DNA of 64,000 nucleotides from Stereocaulon alpinum (GCA_018257865.1 JAEUBA010000067.1:107616-171615); one strand, 5' to 3'. Numbered from the stretch's first letter, positions 11,242-23,748 are shown. Notes: generated by a model from the letters alone, not told the origin. Program-made: numbers and translations.

Positions 11242-12718
11242 ATGAGTACCACTACTACTACCATCACAACGGTCACAAGATCCAGTTACTCTGAAAAGGG
11301 TCTTGACTTTGATAGCCATCCGGCAGAGATAGTCACTGGAGGTGTACGTCCTTCTTCGTCATCAATGAATTGCGTATTGACTGTTGTAAAAGCGAGTCAG
11401 CACAAACAACATCAGCGTACAAGACCTGCGTAATGCCATCCCGGCTTATTGTTTCAAGCCCTCGCTGGCGAAATCGCTCTACTATCTCTTCCGCGACCTG
11501 GCCCTTATTTCGGGACTGATGACTGTTGCGTTCAAATTCATACCCTTGATCGAAAACCCGCTTGTACGATACCCTGCATGGGCACTTTACGGATGGGTGC
11601 AGGGTCTGGCTATGACCGGCCTCTGGGTAAGTCACGTACGAAAGACTTACAAAATAACAGCACTAAATAGACGTACAGGTCATTGGTCACGAATCCGGTC
11701 ATTCCAACTTCTCGACCTCCAATCTCCTCAATGACATTGTGGGATGGACCTTACACTCCGCTTTACTCACACCGTACTTCTCCTGGAAATCAAGCCACCG
11801 ACGCCATCACATCTATGCAAATAATCTCGCCAAAGACCACAACTACGTTCCACCACAACGTGAAGAATACGCAAACAGCTTACTCTTCGACGTAGACCGG
11901 CTTGAAGAACTCACAGAAGACTCTCCCATTGTCACTCTCCTTCGAATTGTCCTCCAACAGGTCATCGGCTTCCCCTGGTATCTCCTAACAAACATCACCG
12001 CCTCCCAGGGTAGTCTCCACAAGCCCCATTCCAAAAACATCCTCGGCAACAGCCACTTCCTACCTCACAGCACTATCTTCCGTCCCGAAGAAAGCCACCT
12101 CATCATCCTTTCAGATCTTGGTATCGGCATTATGGCCGTAGCTCTTCATTACGTATCCACAAAGATTGGCTTCGAGCTCATGGCCCTTCTTTACCTCCAG
12201 CCTTATATGTGGGTCAATCACTGGATCGTAGCCATCACCTATCTGCACCATACGCATCCCAACCTCCCCAAATTCGAACCCGAAGCCTGGACGTTCCTCA
12301 AGGGCGCCACTGCCACAGTAGATCGTGAGTTTGGCTTCATCGGCAAGCACATGTTCCACAACATTATTGAGTTTCATGTCATTCATCATCTGTTCTCGTA
12401 AGTCAAAAGCCCACACCCACCGCCTATCACCCCAGATTGGCAGCTAAATCACATCATAGCCGCATCCCACAATACTACGCCGAAGAAGCTACCAAGAAAG
12501 TGATCCCCCTCCTAGGCGACGCCTACCACTCCGACAAACAACGCCCATTCCTCCCTGCCCTATGGGAATCTTTCACTCGCTGCCAATGGGTAGAGCCTGA
12601 TGATCCAACAAAGGAACCCAAGGACCGCGCGATGTGGTATAAAGCCGGTCCGTCGCCGCCTGTCGAGGCTATGATGATGAAGAAGAATAAGTACATGTCT
12701 GATTTGATCAAGGAGTGA
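11242..12718 (+). CDS. Membrane fatty-acid desaturase, delta-12/omega-3 type
   Basis: Four exons (11242-11343, 11393-11626, 11679-12397, 12460-12718) give 437 residues in frame. The three histidine boxes of the di-iron site are present: HESGH just after the second intron, HRRHH about 36 residues later, and HVIHH at the end of exon 3. Hydrophobic segments between them fit four ER membrane passes. The product should insert a double bond into a phospholipid-bound C18 acyl chain, most likely oleate to linoleate. The first box is usually HECGH in delta-12 enzymes, so Ser replaces Cys. The C-terminus ends in a basic MKKNKYMSDLIKE tail. Family is firm, regiospecificity is inferred. Confidence 0.9.
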
Positions 12719-12759
12719 TGTTGGATGACTCATGTTCTTAGCCGCTGGGAAACCTTATT

Positions 12760-12792
12760 TACCTTACCCTGCTTCTGAGGTTGGGTAAGGTA
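12760..12792 (+). other. Inverted repeat just after the desaturase stop
   Basis: A perfect 10-bp inverted repeat (TACCTTACCC and GGGTAAGGTA) with a 13-base loop lies 41 bp beyond the stop codon. It could form a hairpin in the 3' untranslated region. Role unknown. Confidence 0.6.
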
Positions 12793-13307
12793 GGTAATTG
12801 TGGCTTGGCACGGTGTGACTTGAGACCTTGACGATGAGTGGATGATGAGGTGATATGGGAATATGGGTGATGAACAAGTGGAGGGCGCTCCAGCAGACAC
12901 GTTACACACCATCGTTCGAATTAGACGGCCAGCTTGCATTAGATCTCTTGCTTCTAGATCGTAGAAATAGATTCACAAAAGTAGAAATGCATAAGATCGA
13001 ACATTACTGTCATTGAAGAATGGTAAAATTTATTTCATTGATCCTGAGTTGAGTCTGCAACCTAACGACTAGGAATGAATTCATTGGGACTCTTGTTGTG
13101 AATGCAGGAATGAGAAGTCTTAGGCCAAACACACTTGAAAGGGAGCAGTAGGCATGCCGATAGCATGCTCGCGCAGATAGAATCTTGGAACGCAATGCCA
13201 AAAGAGACTTGTCAGAGACTTCACGCACGCAAAAATTCGCTCGACCGGGCATCAGGTCTTCACAGCCTTCGCATAAATCGAATTGATCTCAGAAAACTGC
13301 TCACAAG
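12793..13307. other. Convergent intergenic region
   Basis: Tail-to-tail space between the desaturase and the Pcf11 gene. Apart from the hairpin at its left edge I see nothing coding. Confidence 0.5.
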
Positions 13308-15561
13308 TCAGCAACTTGCGTTCGCTATGGGCGATGTTGCACTAACCCCTGTTGATGGCGACTTTCGTTTCCCAAGCACGCTATCTGGCGTATGTGTCCT
13401 GAGAGGTGTTGTACCTCCATCCTTCTTAATCTCAGCGTGACAACTAGCATGATATACCCTATTACCAAGCTTGATCGCATCCATCCATACAAACTCCTGT
13501 TCTTCGTCATTCCACACCGTAGCGAACTTCTCTTGGCATATGGGACATGGGTGATTGGCAAGGGCAGGGTCAGAAGGGGCAGGAATATGTTTCTTCTTTG
13601 GATCAGCGGCCGCAAGTGAGGCCACGAGGGCGGCTTTGGCTGCAGCAGAAGAAGCATCTGTAAGTGGAGCATCTTCAGGATTGTCACGGGATCTGATCCA
13701 TTCCTAGCACAGGTATCAGATAGCGTTCGAGCATAAAGAGGCGATTTGTACCCACCAATTCATCAACGTACCAACTCCGACTTTGACCACGTTTGGCGGA
13801 GTCAACTAGACGTTGATTTGTTCGGAAATGCCAGTCTAAATGCCGGGCTTTCTTTTCGCGACCTTCTTCAGTGGCGAAGAAACGCCTGCCACAAGTCGAG
13901 CACTGGTTTGGGCGAGCTTCATATAGTGTGGATATTAAGTGAGGCCGAGGTCTGCGAGCGTTAGCGATTAAACGAAGTGGGATCGAAGAGCACTTTGCGT
14001 ACAGTTTGAGAGAAGCTGACGTAAGGTCGACATCGTTGATCGATGCAGGACGTGCCAAGCTAGCTGGAAGTATTGGTGGGGTATTCGTAGCAGACGGAGG
14101 AGATGCGAATCCAAGCGGTCCATTTGTAGGTGTATTGGAATTGGATGGCAGCAGCCCCTTTGCTCGAAGCATTGCCATTAGATCAGTACCAGGGCCAGAA
14201 GAGACCGGAGGGTACGATGTCGGTCCTTGTTGTGATTGCGAATACGGTGCTTGGGTAGCGGGAGGTGTCGGTGTACTTCGTTGGGCTTTTGCTATTATGT
14301 CTGCAAGATTTCTTGAGGAAAAGAGAGCCTGCAGATCGCCAGGCTGCGGAGTGGATCCTTGCGGTTGTGAAGGGCGCGGAGGTGGTTGCTGTTGAGGGAC
14401 CGGAGGGGGGGCCACGTACGGTGGTGGGACTGACGGAGGATGTGGATGCCCAGAGAGCTGTGCAACTTGGTCTCTGATGGCCTGTATTTCGTGAGGAGGA
14501 AGTTGTCGCGTACTCAAGATGTTCTGCAAGTCTAGCAGCGCTTGCAACCGAATTCGAAGTGTGTCATCATAAGGGCTTGATGCAAACTCTTGTTTAGTCT
14601 TCCCAATTAAGTCTGCAATGTCTCTCTTTAATGAATCAAGATTTTGCGGAGGTAGCGAAAGCTGGGAAAACCCTGATGGCTGCTGATACGGCTGCTGATA
14701 CGGTTGCTGGTGGTACGGTTGTGGATGGTTGTGTGGAGGAGCGTATTGAGAGATTTGGGGAAAGGGCGGGGGTGACTTTCCCTGTCAGTCAGCGTTACGC
14801 TTTAGAGGATTGTGAGGTATGCTACGCACCTGGAAGTTACCATTGGGAACACTGCGTTGGGGGTAGCTTTGAGGTGGGGGAGGGTAGTATACACCATTGG
14901 CCTGCGGAGGGGTAGGAGTGTTGCGCCATTGCGTGTTAGGCGTAGGTATTGGTCGGCCACGAGCCGTTATTTCCTGTGGTGCCTTGAATTGATTCTGTTG
15001 CTGCAGCTGAAGAGCAGTAGTGCGAGCTTTGAGCAATGCAGTTTCGATCTGCCGGGTTGTGTCATGAGGGAAGACAGGGCTTGTTTCCTGCGAACCGGGA
15101 ACTGGTTCTTTCCAGGTTTTCAGCATCTCGTCCAGCTTCCGACGTGTCTGCTGATTGACCAAAGAGTATGCACCCATGAATGTATAGAATAGATTACGGC
15201 CAAGGAAGATAGTGTAAGGTGTGCCAACGTTCTTCACCACCGAGTCGAGGACATATAGTGCTGGGAGTTTGCGGTCAGGGGGAACCTACGACTAAGTCAG
15301 TAGATGCTTATCTGACAGCCCTAGCAATGTAAATAACAGAAGACATCATGGTATTGCCTTCGCTACCTCAAGTAAGGGAACCATTTTACTCACATTCTTG
15401 ATGTGATTCTCCAAGACTCTTGATATAGCCATGGCATGCTCTGTGTTCTCTCTCGCGATGACTGTTAGGTTGCTTATTTCATACCTCGAGTTCGCAGTCA
15501 GATCCTCGAGAGAATTCTTATAATCTTCAGCGACTTCATCGGAAGGAAGCCCCACAGACAT
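13308..15561 (-). CDS. PCF11: mRNA cleavage and polyadenylation factor Pcf11
   Basis: Five exons (15561-15394, 15285-14830, 14781-14003, 13951-13756, 13703-13308) give 664 residues. Residues 1-140 are a CTD-interaction domain, with YKNSLEDLTANSRYEI and the hallmark LYVLDSVVKNVGTPY. This domain binds the phosphorylated tail of RNA polymerase II. A long Pro/Gln-rich linker follows. The C-terminal half carries two zinc-finger blocks flanking the Clp1-binding region: CSTCGRRFF with HLDWHFRTN, and CPICQEKF with a later HASC. In yeast Pcf11 is a subunit of cleavage factor IA and also promotes transcription termination. Domain order and length match fungal orthologues. All junctions are GT-AG. Confidence 0.93.
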
Positions 15562-16476
15562 GATGAGCGCTGGTCTTGAGAGGGATATAGAAGCTTGCAG
15601 GATTAGGAGGAGACAGCAAAAGGAACGGGCGTCTTTCTAGACGGGTGAAAGTGGTAAGTGTCCTTGCACGAAGTGCTATTGATGAGTTCTTTTCCTTGCG
15701 ACAATAGGAAGACCAGGACGTCAATGAGGCTCTTGGACGACAGTCACTGAACTTTTTGGTCACTGCTAGCTATTGTTCAACACCAAGCACGAATGCTTGA
15801 CATGCTAAAGCTGCAATCCGCCACAAGTATGTATCCTCTGCTTCAAAATGCCCTCCTTTCCGATGTCCTCAAGGTGAGGCTCTCATAGCCCCAACCACCC
15901 ACCTGTCAGAGATCGCGTGATGTTGTGCGATGTATCGTGGTATGGCGGCGAAAAGCTAATGGCAATGTGTGGCGGAAAGTTGTAGGAGTGCTGGTAGTAA
16001 GCAGTGGGTTGTGCAGTAAAGGTGTGATGTTGTGATAGAGGTAGAGGATAGAAAGAACGTGTGCCAGATTTGGAGCCGGTCGGGAACAAAAGATCGCTTA
16101 GTAATCTTGATTCTAAACTTCAATGTCTTTGGGAGCTTTACCACTCAACACCAGCATAAACTCAACAACAGCACAACGGTAGATCCTATCAGAGATCTTC
16201 CACGTACAACCTTGTGAAGGCCTATGAGCTGAGTAATTCAGCGACAGCAAATTGAGCTGTAATTGTAACGATTCGGGCTAAATCCACAAACCTTATACTA
16301 TTCCCATCTATTTCTATTCCCGCTGTTGCCCGCGATGAAGATTTAGCGTGACACATCTTCTTGGCATTACTACGTCAGGCGACAAGATCTTCTTTCTTTG
16401 TTCAACTCCCTTTCAGTTCTTATACCTGCATTGCAGGCCTTCCTTTCAACACTTTAGCTCTCAGCCTCACTACGAT
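15562..16476. other. Divergent intergenic region
   Basis: About 0.9 kb between Pcf11 (-) and the small inhibitor gene (+). No gene recognised. Confidence 0.5.
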
Positions 16477-16829
16477 ATGAATTTGTTCCAGGTCTTAGCG
16501 CTTCTCGAAATCGTCGTTATGGGTGCCAGTGGACTCGCAACGCAGCGACAGGTTTTGATTACCTATCCCAGTGACACGCCACAAAGCGATCTGGATGAAT
16601 ACAAAAGTGCGATCACAGCTGCAGGAGGCGAAATTCTTCATGATTTCAATCTGATCAAGTATGGCACATGGAGACGGGATGAAAAGCAGGTTGGCTAACC
16701 GGCACTCACAGAGGGTTCATCGCCAAAGCTTCCACCGAAGCTATTGATACCATCCATTCGCTATCACAGAAATATGCCCCAACTATTGAAGACGATCAGA
16801 CGGTAACAACGCAAGAGCAGGAGCATTGA
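16477..16829 (+). CDS. Small I9-type protease inhibitor with signal-like N-terminus
   Basis: Two exons (16477-16658, 16712-16829) give 99 residues. The first 20 residues (MNLFQVLALLEIVVMGASGL) are hydrophobic and look like a signal peptide. The rest resembles a free subtilisin-propeptide or proteinase-B-inhibitor (I9) fold: VLITYPSDTPQSDLDEYKSA, then GGEILHDFNLIKGFIAKAS, then DTIHSLSQKYAPTIEDDQTV. The splice join restores the conserved IKGF core exactly. Yeast Pbi2 is cytosolic and inhibits vacuolar proteinase B. A secreted version here would instead guard an extracellular or secretory-pathway protease, which is inference. The N-terminus could be a mis-chosen start, but no shorter in-frame ATG suits the fold better. 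Confidence 0.82.
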
Positions 16830-17540
16830 TTGAGTCGTTGGGGGCACCGTCCAAAGTTGTGATGATTATGGTAGTCTAGTAGACCAGCTTGCCTAGCAGT
16901 CTACTAGGAGGCGTGCCTAGAACAAATGACAAAAGGATGGCTTGAGGCGCTTTAACGGCTTATACTGTACGACACTATGTAAAAGCACTCGATTTGGGTA
17001 CTGGATGTTGCGTACATGAGCTTGATCGTCTGCTGGGAGGACATTGCATGGACCAAAACCCTATAACTTGAGAACAAGCCTTCACAGGAATCACTTGGAT
17101 TGAACTTGCTCAGTACATCTTTATTGATAGACTAAGAAGGAAGCGTTAACAGGTCGCAATAAGGTCAACGAAGGTTTGACACAGGCTATAGCATCTCATC
17201 AAAAAGTGAAGCCATAGAACTGCCATAGAAGCAATACTTACGCAACGACCATTCCAATCATTCTGTTCATCAGTAGACAAAGGCATTGTTATCGTAGGCA
17301 ACCCATCATTGTGATCAGGCTGTGGCTTTATTGATCCCATGCACGCTAACGGAGGTTACAATGGCCGATGTCGATGGAAGACAAGGATCCCGAGGCTTGC
17401 CTTTGTTCGACACCGCGTCTCACAAAGCCAGTTCACATCTTCACCTGCTCCATGCTTCCAGCGTTCCGCCAAAATGATACTTAGCTTCCCTCGCTCTCCC
17501 TCGCATACAGATTTGATCGCAAGACATTCTAGAAGGCGCC
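16830..17540. other. Intergenic region before the Hook gene
   Basis: About 0.7 kb of non-coding sequence. Short frames overlap the Hook start region but do not fit it. Confidence 0.45.
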
Positions 17541-20500
17541 ATGGCAATGAATGGGACCGTTCCCCCCGAGACCGAGGCGGCGCTGACCGTATGGGTAAGT
17601 CGCGTTCTTTCTCCGAGTCTGAGAGGATTGCAAGGCTAACACATTGCAGGTCAACTCCTTCTCGCTGTCAGATCGCGTGGAGTCGCTAAGCGAGATGAAT
17701 GATGGGCAAGCCTTCTGGGAGATGTTACGTAGGGAAACCCCCCTTCAAGACACTAAAGCGCATGCTGACTTTCGGCTCTAGGTGAGATCAATGGAGACCA
17801 TTTCGTTGGGAAGCTGCCAAGCAACAAGCAGTCAGATTATGCTAGGCAACAGAATCGTAAGTCTCCAAAGTCCGATTTACATATAACTTGGACGAGAAGC
17901 TCACATCTTGCAGTGCAGTTTATTCACAAGCAGGTGGCTTCATACCTTGATGATCAGGGCGTCAGATATACGAGCCTCACGGACTATGATATCGAGAGAA
18001 TGGCCATGGACGAGTCGAGCTCTTCAGCTGCTAAGGCACAATTTGCAATCTCACCAACTGCAGCTACAAAGGCTAATGACTTCTTGCAGCTCCTAAAGCT
18101 TATCCTACTAGTCGCTGTCAGTCCAGCGAACCCCAAGATCGTCGCAAATATCTCGAGTTTCCCCGTTTTTGTGCAGAACATACTACAGGCTCTCGTCCGA
18201 GAGTTAGATCCTTCGTTGCCCTCATCGGACGATGGAGAGGGTGCAGAGACTAGCGATTTCGATTCTGGGCGGAGGAGCTCGATGGGCAGCGCTGCCTCGT
18301 CCCCGAGAGGTAAGAAGGATCGAGAATTGATTCTCGAGGAGGAGTTGGCAAAGGTCAATGCGCGATTAGCTCGACGGGACAGCGAAGTCGAGGAATTAAA
18401 GGCAGAGAACGAGAAGATTGAAGACGCATACTCCCGGTTAAGCGAGAGCTATGAAGCGGTCAAGCAGATCTCGGCCGAAAACGAAGACCAATTAAAGAAG
18501 CTGAGCTCGGTACAGAACGAAAGAGAGCAGTGGTCAGTAAAGGACTTGCAGGATAAGATCTCTCAATTGGAAGATACGATCGGCCAGCAAGAATCTCAGA
18601 TCGCTGAATACCAATCCACAGAGGCGGAGCTGGAGCGAAAGATAAACAAGCTTCGTGGTGTGGACGACAAATTGCAAAAGCTCCAAGATGACTTCCATAT
18701 CCAGAAAGGGCAGCTAGAGGAGCAAACGAAAAGGGCCAACCGTGGAGACCACTATAAGCGTAAATGTGAGGCCAACCAAGATATGGAGAGAGAGCGGGAC
18801 TCTTTGCGCCAACAGTTGGACGAGGCCCGCCCACGGCTACAAGCATACGACGACATCCGACGGGACAACGCTAGGCTTCAGCAAGAGAATCACGAGAAGC
18901 TCCAAACGTTGTCTCGGAGTGAGCGGGACAATAATGAGCTCCGGGAAATGAAGCAGTCATACCTTGCTGAGATTGACCGGCTCAAACAGGATACGAAGGG
19001 AATGCGGGAAGTGCTTGCCCAAGGTCAAGAACGTATTGCCGACTTGGAGGACCGGTCTGGCGGATCGGAAATCCACTCTTCTCCAACAGTAGTTGACGGC
19101 GGTCTTGAGTCGGAACTAGCAGAGACATCGAAACACGAGGAGCAAATGCAAGTTGCTAATGTTCTCCTTCTCTGGAACCGAGTGTTAACAATGGACAGGA
19201 AAACGCGGATCATCGAACTCGAGAAGGAAAACCGACAGCTAGCGAGCAGCACGAATGACATTGAGGCCAGGGTTACTGTGCTGCAACGGCAGCTTGAGAA
19301 CTCCCAATTACTGTCTACAGATCAGGAGAAGCAGGTTCAAGGGATGCGTCAGGAGATCTCTGGCCTCCAATCTTCACTTGTCGAAGTGAGGCAGGGGCAT
19401 CCGATCGAAGGGTTTGTATCTTGCCCTCCTGCTTCTATCAACCTCGCTCACGCTGTTGAAAGCACCGAGACCTTCAAGAGGATGCGGGAGCAGCTCAAGA
19501 CGGAGCAGAAGAAACGGTTCGAGCTCGAGGAGAAGTTATCTGCATCCCAAAAGGAGATCGAAGTAGCCAATGATGAACGTACGTCATCCTTCGAAAGACA
19601 CTGCTTGATGACAGATCTGAATATTGACCTGTTTGAAGGTGCACTGATCGACAAGCCCAAACTTCAAGTGATCGAGGAGGTCAAAAAGCAGCATGGCGCG
19701 GCACTGATGCAACTCCAGAGCGAGCATGACGCTTTAAGATTACGGCATACCGTTCTCCAAGGACAACTTGATAAGAAGATGGACGAGCGAAACGAGGCCT
19801 GGCAAGAAGCTCACGAGGCCCTTATCGCAAAATCTCAAGCAGATTCAGACAACCAAGCGAGCAATCAAGGACTTGTCGATTTGAAAGACTTGATCAAGAA
19901 GTTCTCCGACGACAAATCAGCCGAGTCCACCGCGCACATCAATGAGGCTTTGGAACGAAGTGTCGACATCTTTGCAACGAAGATTGAAGAAGGCAGAGAG
20001 CGTCTGGCGAAGCAGCAACAGGTATCCAAACAAATTTCTTCTCCAGATATTGCCTCTCATAATCTCTCTCTACCCCAGCAGTCATTTTCATCAGCCATAG
20101 CCTCTCCACCACCTACCAAACGAGCATCAAAAGGCCTTTCATGGCTTAAGAGATCAGGCGCTGACAAGAATGACGATAGCAAATCGAAAAGCAAGATTCG
20201 TTGATCAAAGAATTCGAACATCGTCTCCATCAACAAAGTTTTGCCAACGAGTCTGCTCTGTTGAATGTGGGCGCCAACGAAGGTGCAAAGGCTAAGGTAA
20301 GTCATGCAGCCAAGTAATATGAATCTCAACCTTGCATGTCTGATTATACCACACTTGTGCCTCTGCTCTATCATTCATCTTCCCGCGGAGGGTCTGAGAA
20401 GACACCGGATATTCAGCGAATCTGACCACAATATTATGATCTAGACCAAGCCATCACCCGAAGAACGATCATATATACAGAACCTCGAACGCGAGAACAA

Positions 20501-20642
20501 GCTTATGGCTTCAGCATACCACGATCTAGCCGGCAGACTACAGATGAACAATGTAATTCTGCATCGAAGAGCAGACGCCCCCAAAAGCTGGCTGGGCCGG
20601 CAGAGGAAGGCTATGGAAGGTGTTGGAGGACTCGTGCGATAG
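17541..20642 (+). CDS. hookA: Hook-family dynein adaptor for endosome transport
   Basis: Short N-terminal exons 17541-17594, 17650-17728 and 17782-17856 join in frame to the large exon at 17914. The N-terminus (VNSFSLSDRVESL, FWEMLREINGDHF) is the Hook calponin-like domain that contacts dynein light intermediate chain, running to about residue 160. A long Glu/Lys/Gln coiled coil follows to about residue 750. Near the 3' end an intron at 20022-20179 joins AKQQQ to QIEKQDSLIKEFEHRL, and another joins AKAK to TKPSPEERSY, extending the coiled coil to a C-terminal FTS/FHIP-binding-like region ending WLGRQRKAMEGVGGLVR. An in-frame 60-bp intron near 19579 is also likely. Fungal Hook proteins link dynein (and kinesin-3) to early endosomes. 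Total about 800 residues. Confidence 0.88.
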
Positions 20643-21345
20643 GCTAGGTACGTACTGAGTAGGTCAAGTTGTCGGTCACGAATATCATGATGCATGTAAG
20701 GGCGCAGGATCTGCATAGCGGCCGGAGCACTCCGGACTTGACAGGATATGTCTTTACTTTTACTGGGATGTCAAGGGATTTGGAAAGGCGAGATACCCAT
20801 TTAGATTTGCTGGTCTTGTGTTACGCTTGGAAAGTTGACGCAAAATGTGTTTCCTGTGTGGCCATTCTTTGTACCTATACCACTTCGAGCGTCTGGGGCT
20901 ACGCAAGGTCAGACTGTGACACATCAGAGATTCTAGCATCGCGAGTCCTGTCCCATTCTACGTTGTACCTCGTCTCACCGGGGTAAATGCCACAAGCTCC
21001 TTACTCACTCTACTTCTTCACCCATGTTGACAGACTAGGCTTTCTTTCTATGAACATGCTAATCTTTCATGTCGAATTGGCTTCCTGATAATTGGTCATG
21101 GATTGGACATCAAGAAAGAATCGGACTCTGTCGGGTTTTCTGGAAGTCCTTAAAAACGCAGCCTGATGTTACATAACTTAGCCCGCGTAGATATGGTGGG
21201 GCTGTGTTCGGCCGCACCCAACATCGCGTAACGCTGATCCTTTGCGACTTCGAAGAAAATCGACGTAATTGGAACTCCTAGCTTGCGTTCGCGAACGTGT
21301 GAATAGTAGTAGGTACATTCCTCTACCATAGCCCTATCCACGTGC
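20643..21345. other. Intergenic region
   Basis: 0.7 kb between Hook and the orphan gene, same strand. No gene seen. Confidence 0.5.
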
Positions 21346-23748
21346 ATGCGAATACTTGATATATTTCAGATATTGCGAGGTATTCGAGATCAGGCTACAG
21401 GGCTATCAATCCGGACAGCGCAAATAATGCCTTTCACCACGCAGTTCGCCCTATCGCTCGAGCTTGCAAAGATACTCCCAGTCCGCGCAGCAATATCGTA
21501 CAGCGCCGAATCTCTCGTCAAACTCGTCCGAGCACTGAAGAGATCCGGATCTGACTTTCTGGTCGAGGAGGACCTAGCTGCTATCTTTGGCCGCGGCAAG
21601 ATCGAAGCTTCCCTAGAGACTAATTTCTGTGATATCGTTAAAGATGCATCGTTCACTCCCCTACACGCCGATAGTCCGATTATGCTGGATGCTGGGCCTG
21701 GAGCCACCGTAGGTCGGGCGTTGAAAGATCGCTACTATATGGCTAAAGTGATACAGCTGTCCTTTCTTTGCTGGATGCACGAAGAAACTACGCTGGCTAC
21801 AACGCTGGTTGAAAATATGCGTACCCGTCATGATTTTGGAGTCCAAGGCGCTACGCCTGATCCCGACTATGATGGTATTTTGAAAGCATTGCGAGCTTGC
21901 TCGTCTCAGACAAGCCAATTCCACTGGGACGATCTGGTGGCTCTCGTTGAAGGCAGGTTTCCGGCTTCTGTACATTGGTTCCGCCTGAATCAGAGTTCAA
22001 TAAGATCTCTTTCGCCAAATTTACTGCTGGGAGCTATGGATTATTTCTACTTGGTACAAAGTCTTCCAGAGGATCGTCTAGTGAGGGTGAACAATCAGAC
22101 CGGTCTGATACCGCTTATCGTATGGGCTCACTACATCCTGGGTCTGGCAGTTCTAGTGAAAGAGAGCCCGGACGGAGATGTAAACTTCGGAATGACTGAA
22201 CATCCCCAGCTTATTATCGAATGGTCTTCCCCAACCCCATCAGATCCTAGCCACTATCACTCTCAACGTAAAGCTCGGATAGCAGCGCCCATCATCTATT
22301 TGCTCGATGCAAGTCTGGACGTGATACTCACAGCTGAGCCAGCTGAAAATGACGGGTTAAGGATCGAAGGCCAGGAGTGCCACCGCTTGAAGGGCTACGG
22401 CACTACGTTTCTACAAAGGTTGTTCAATGAAAAGACTTTGGTAGCCGACGACGATCCTATCTACGCCGAGACCGCCAACTTCGCTGTAGCGTTCGCCATA
22501 TTGTTGTCAAAATCGATGAGGCGACTTCCTATGATATCCAATGCTAGAGAGGATACGGAGTTCGAAGTTCCTATGCAGTTCTACTTGAACACGGCACATT
22601 GGCGATTGTTTGATTCAGGCAAATTGTTGTTCTGGGGCATAAAGCTCGACAAAAGGACTATCATCGACTACAGCGACAAGATGACAGGTGCAAGCATCGC
22701 GGATATGGTTTTGCCCTCTGGTATCCGTAATTATCTCGAGAGGGTTAACACGAATACGTCCGATTTCAAAAGAGACCATTTTATAGAAGCCATCAAAGAG
22801 CCTGCTTCGTGGATCTTAGCATTCGCCCAGGTCATTGACGTCGAGTCATGTGCAGATCTGCCCTTAAGGATTGCACCGGGTTGGATGCTTTATACTGTTA
22901 TTGTAAATTGGGATGGGATAGGGGCGATAGACGTTACATGGAGTATATTCTTTGATTTGGTGTTGAAGTTGATGAGAAAAGATGTCACGGAAGGGGCTTC
23001 CATTGTTGATTCAGAAGATATATTCCTTACGAGCCACCACGGATGGAGTCTGTTCTACGGTAGTGTTGGGGACTACGACCCAGGGAGAGTCAATTGCGAA
23101 TCACTGTCTATCAAGCGAGGTGTACCCACTAATACACTCACACTCGAGCGGAAGTATGAGATCGCGGACGCACCACACATGAAGCGGCAAACGAGATCAC
23201 CTATTATAGCGGACGAGGGGAATTCGTATCTTGCAAGATGCATGACCAAGGTTCACAAGCGAAGCGAGCATTACAGCAGCAGGACCGACGCGTTCTGGCT
23301 ATCTATACGGTTTGAGGTAGAAGATATTGGTACCTTTCCACGGACTTTAAATCGGGGGGTTCGCCAAATCAGGGAGGAGGGCAGATACACCATTTATGCA
23401 TCACACTACCAATCCCAAGTCGCTCTGTGGGGCACTGTCAAGACAGCTCCTTGCCTTCATCCCGATGCAGACAGCAAACCATTACCACTCGATATGGGTG
23501 CCGTGACAGTCTCAGGTTTGACGTGGGCTAACGGTGATGGCCCTATCCAAAGTGCCAGGATCTGCATCTGCCTTGTCAAAGGAGATGCCAGAGCACGATG
23601 GCTGGTCGTGAATGGAGCATGCTACGCTGATAGGGAAGTGGGTGGCGCTCTCAATAGGCAAGTGCTGCTTCGCTGCGATGGCACATGCGAAGATTGTGCT
23701 GTGAAAGCCGCCAGTGCGATGAAAGGGAATTGGCTTGTAGTGCTGTAA
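21346..23748 (+). CDS. Large orphan protein, 800 residues, function unknown
   Basis: A single uninterrupted frame. Codon use is ordinary and its length alone argues that it is real. I recognise no domain or motif. What can be seen: no signal peptide if the first ATG is used; a hydrophobic N-terminal third with leucine-rich helices (SLELAKILPVRAAISYSAES); tryptophan-rich blocks in the middle (MDYFYLVQSLPEDRL, IVWAHYILGLAVLVKES); and a Cys-containing C-terminus (LLRCDGTCEDCAVKAAS). An in-frame ATG at 21427 (MPFTTQFALSLELAK) may be the true start. The middle section contains the motif-like FGRGKIEASLETNF and a GPGATVGRAL turn. It may belong to a lineage-restricted fungal family. No neighbour suggests a role. 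Confidence 0.75.
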   Translation: MRILDIFQILRGIRDQATGLSIRTAQIMPFTTQFALSLELAKILPVRAAISYSAESLVKLVRALKRSGSDFLVEEDLAAIFGRGKIEASLETNFCDIVKDASFTPLHADSPIMLDAGPGATVGRALKDRYYMAKVIQLSFLCWMHEETTLATTLVENMRTRHDFGVQGATPDPDYDGILKALRACSSQTSQFHWDDLVALVEGRFPASVHWFRLNQSSIRSLSPNLLLGAMDYFYLVQSLPEDRLVRVNNQTGLIPLIVWAHYILGLAVLVKESPDGDVNFGMTEHPQLIIEWSSPTPSDPSHYHSQRKARIAAPIIYLLDASLDVILTAEPAENDGLRIEGQECHRLKGYGTTFLQRLFNEKTLVADDDPIYAETANFAVAFAILLSKSMRRLPMISNAREDTEFEVPMQFYLNTAHWRLFDSGKLLFWGIKLDKRTIIDYSDKMTGASIADMVLPSGIRNYLERVNTNTSDFKRDHFIEAIKEPASWILAFAQVIDVESCADLPLRIAPGWMLYTVIVNWDGIGAIDVTWSIFFDLVLKLMRKDVTEGASIVDSEDIFLTSHHGWSLFYGSVGDYDPGRVNCESLSIKRGVPTNTLTLERKYEIADAPHMKRQTRSPIIADEGNSYLARCMTKVHKRSEHYSSRTDAFWLSIRFEVEDIGTFPRTLNRGVRQIREEGRYTIYASHYQSQVALWGTVKTAPCLHPDADSKPLPLDMGAVTVSGLTWANGDGPIQSARICICLVKGDARARWLVVNGACYADREVGGALNRQVLLRCDGTCEDCAVKAASAMKGNWLVVL

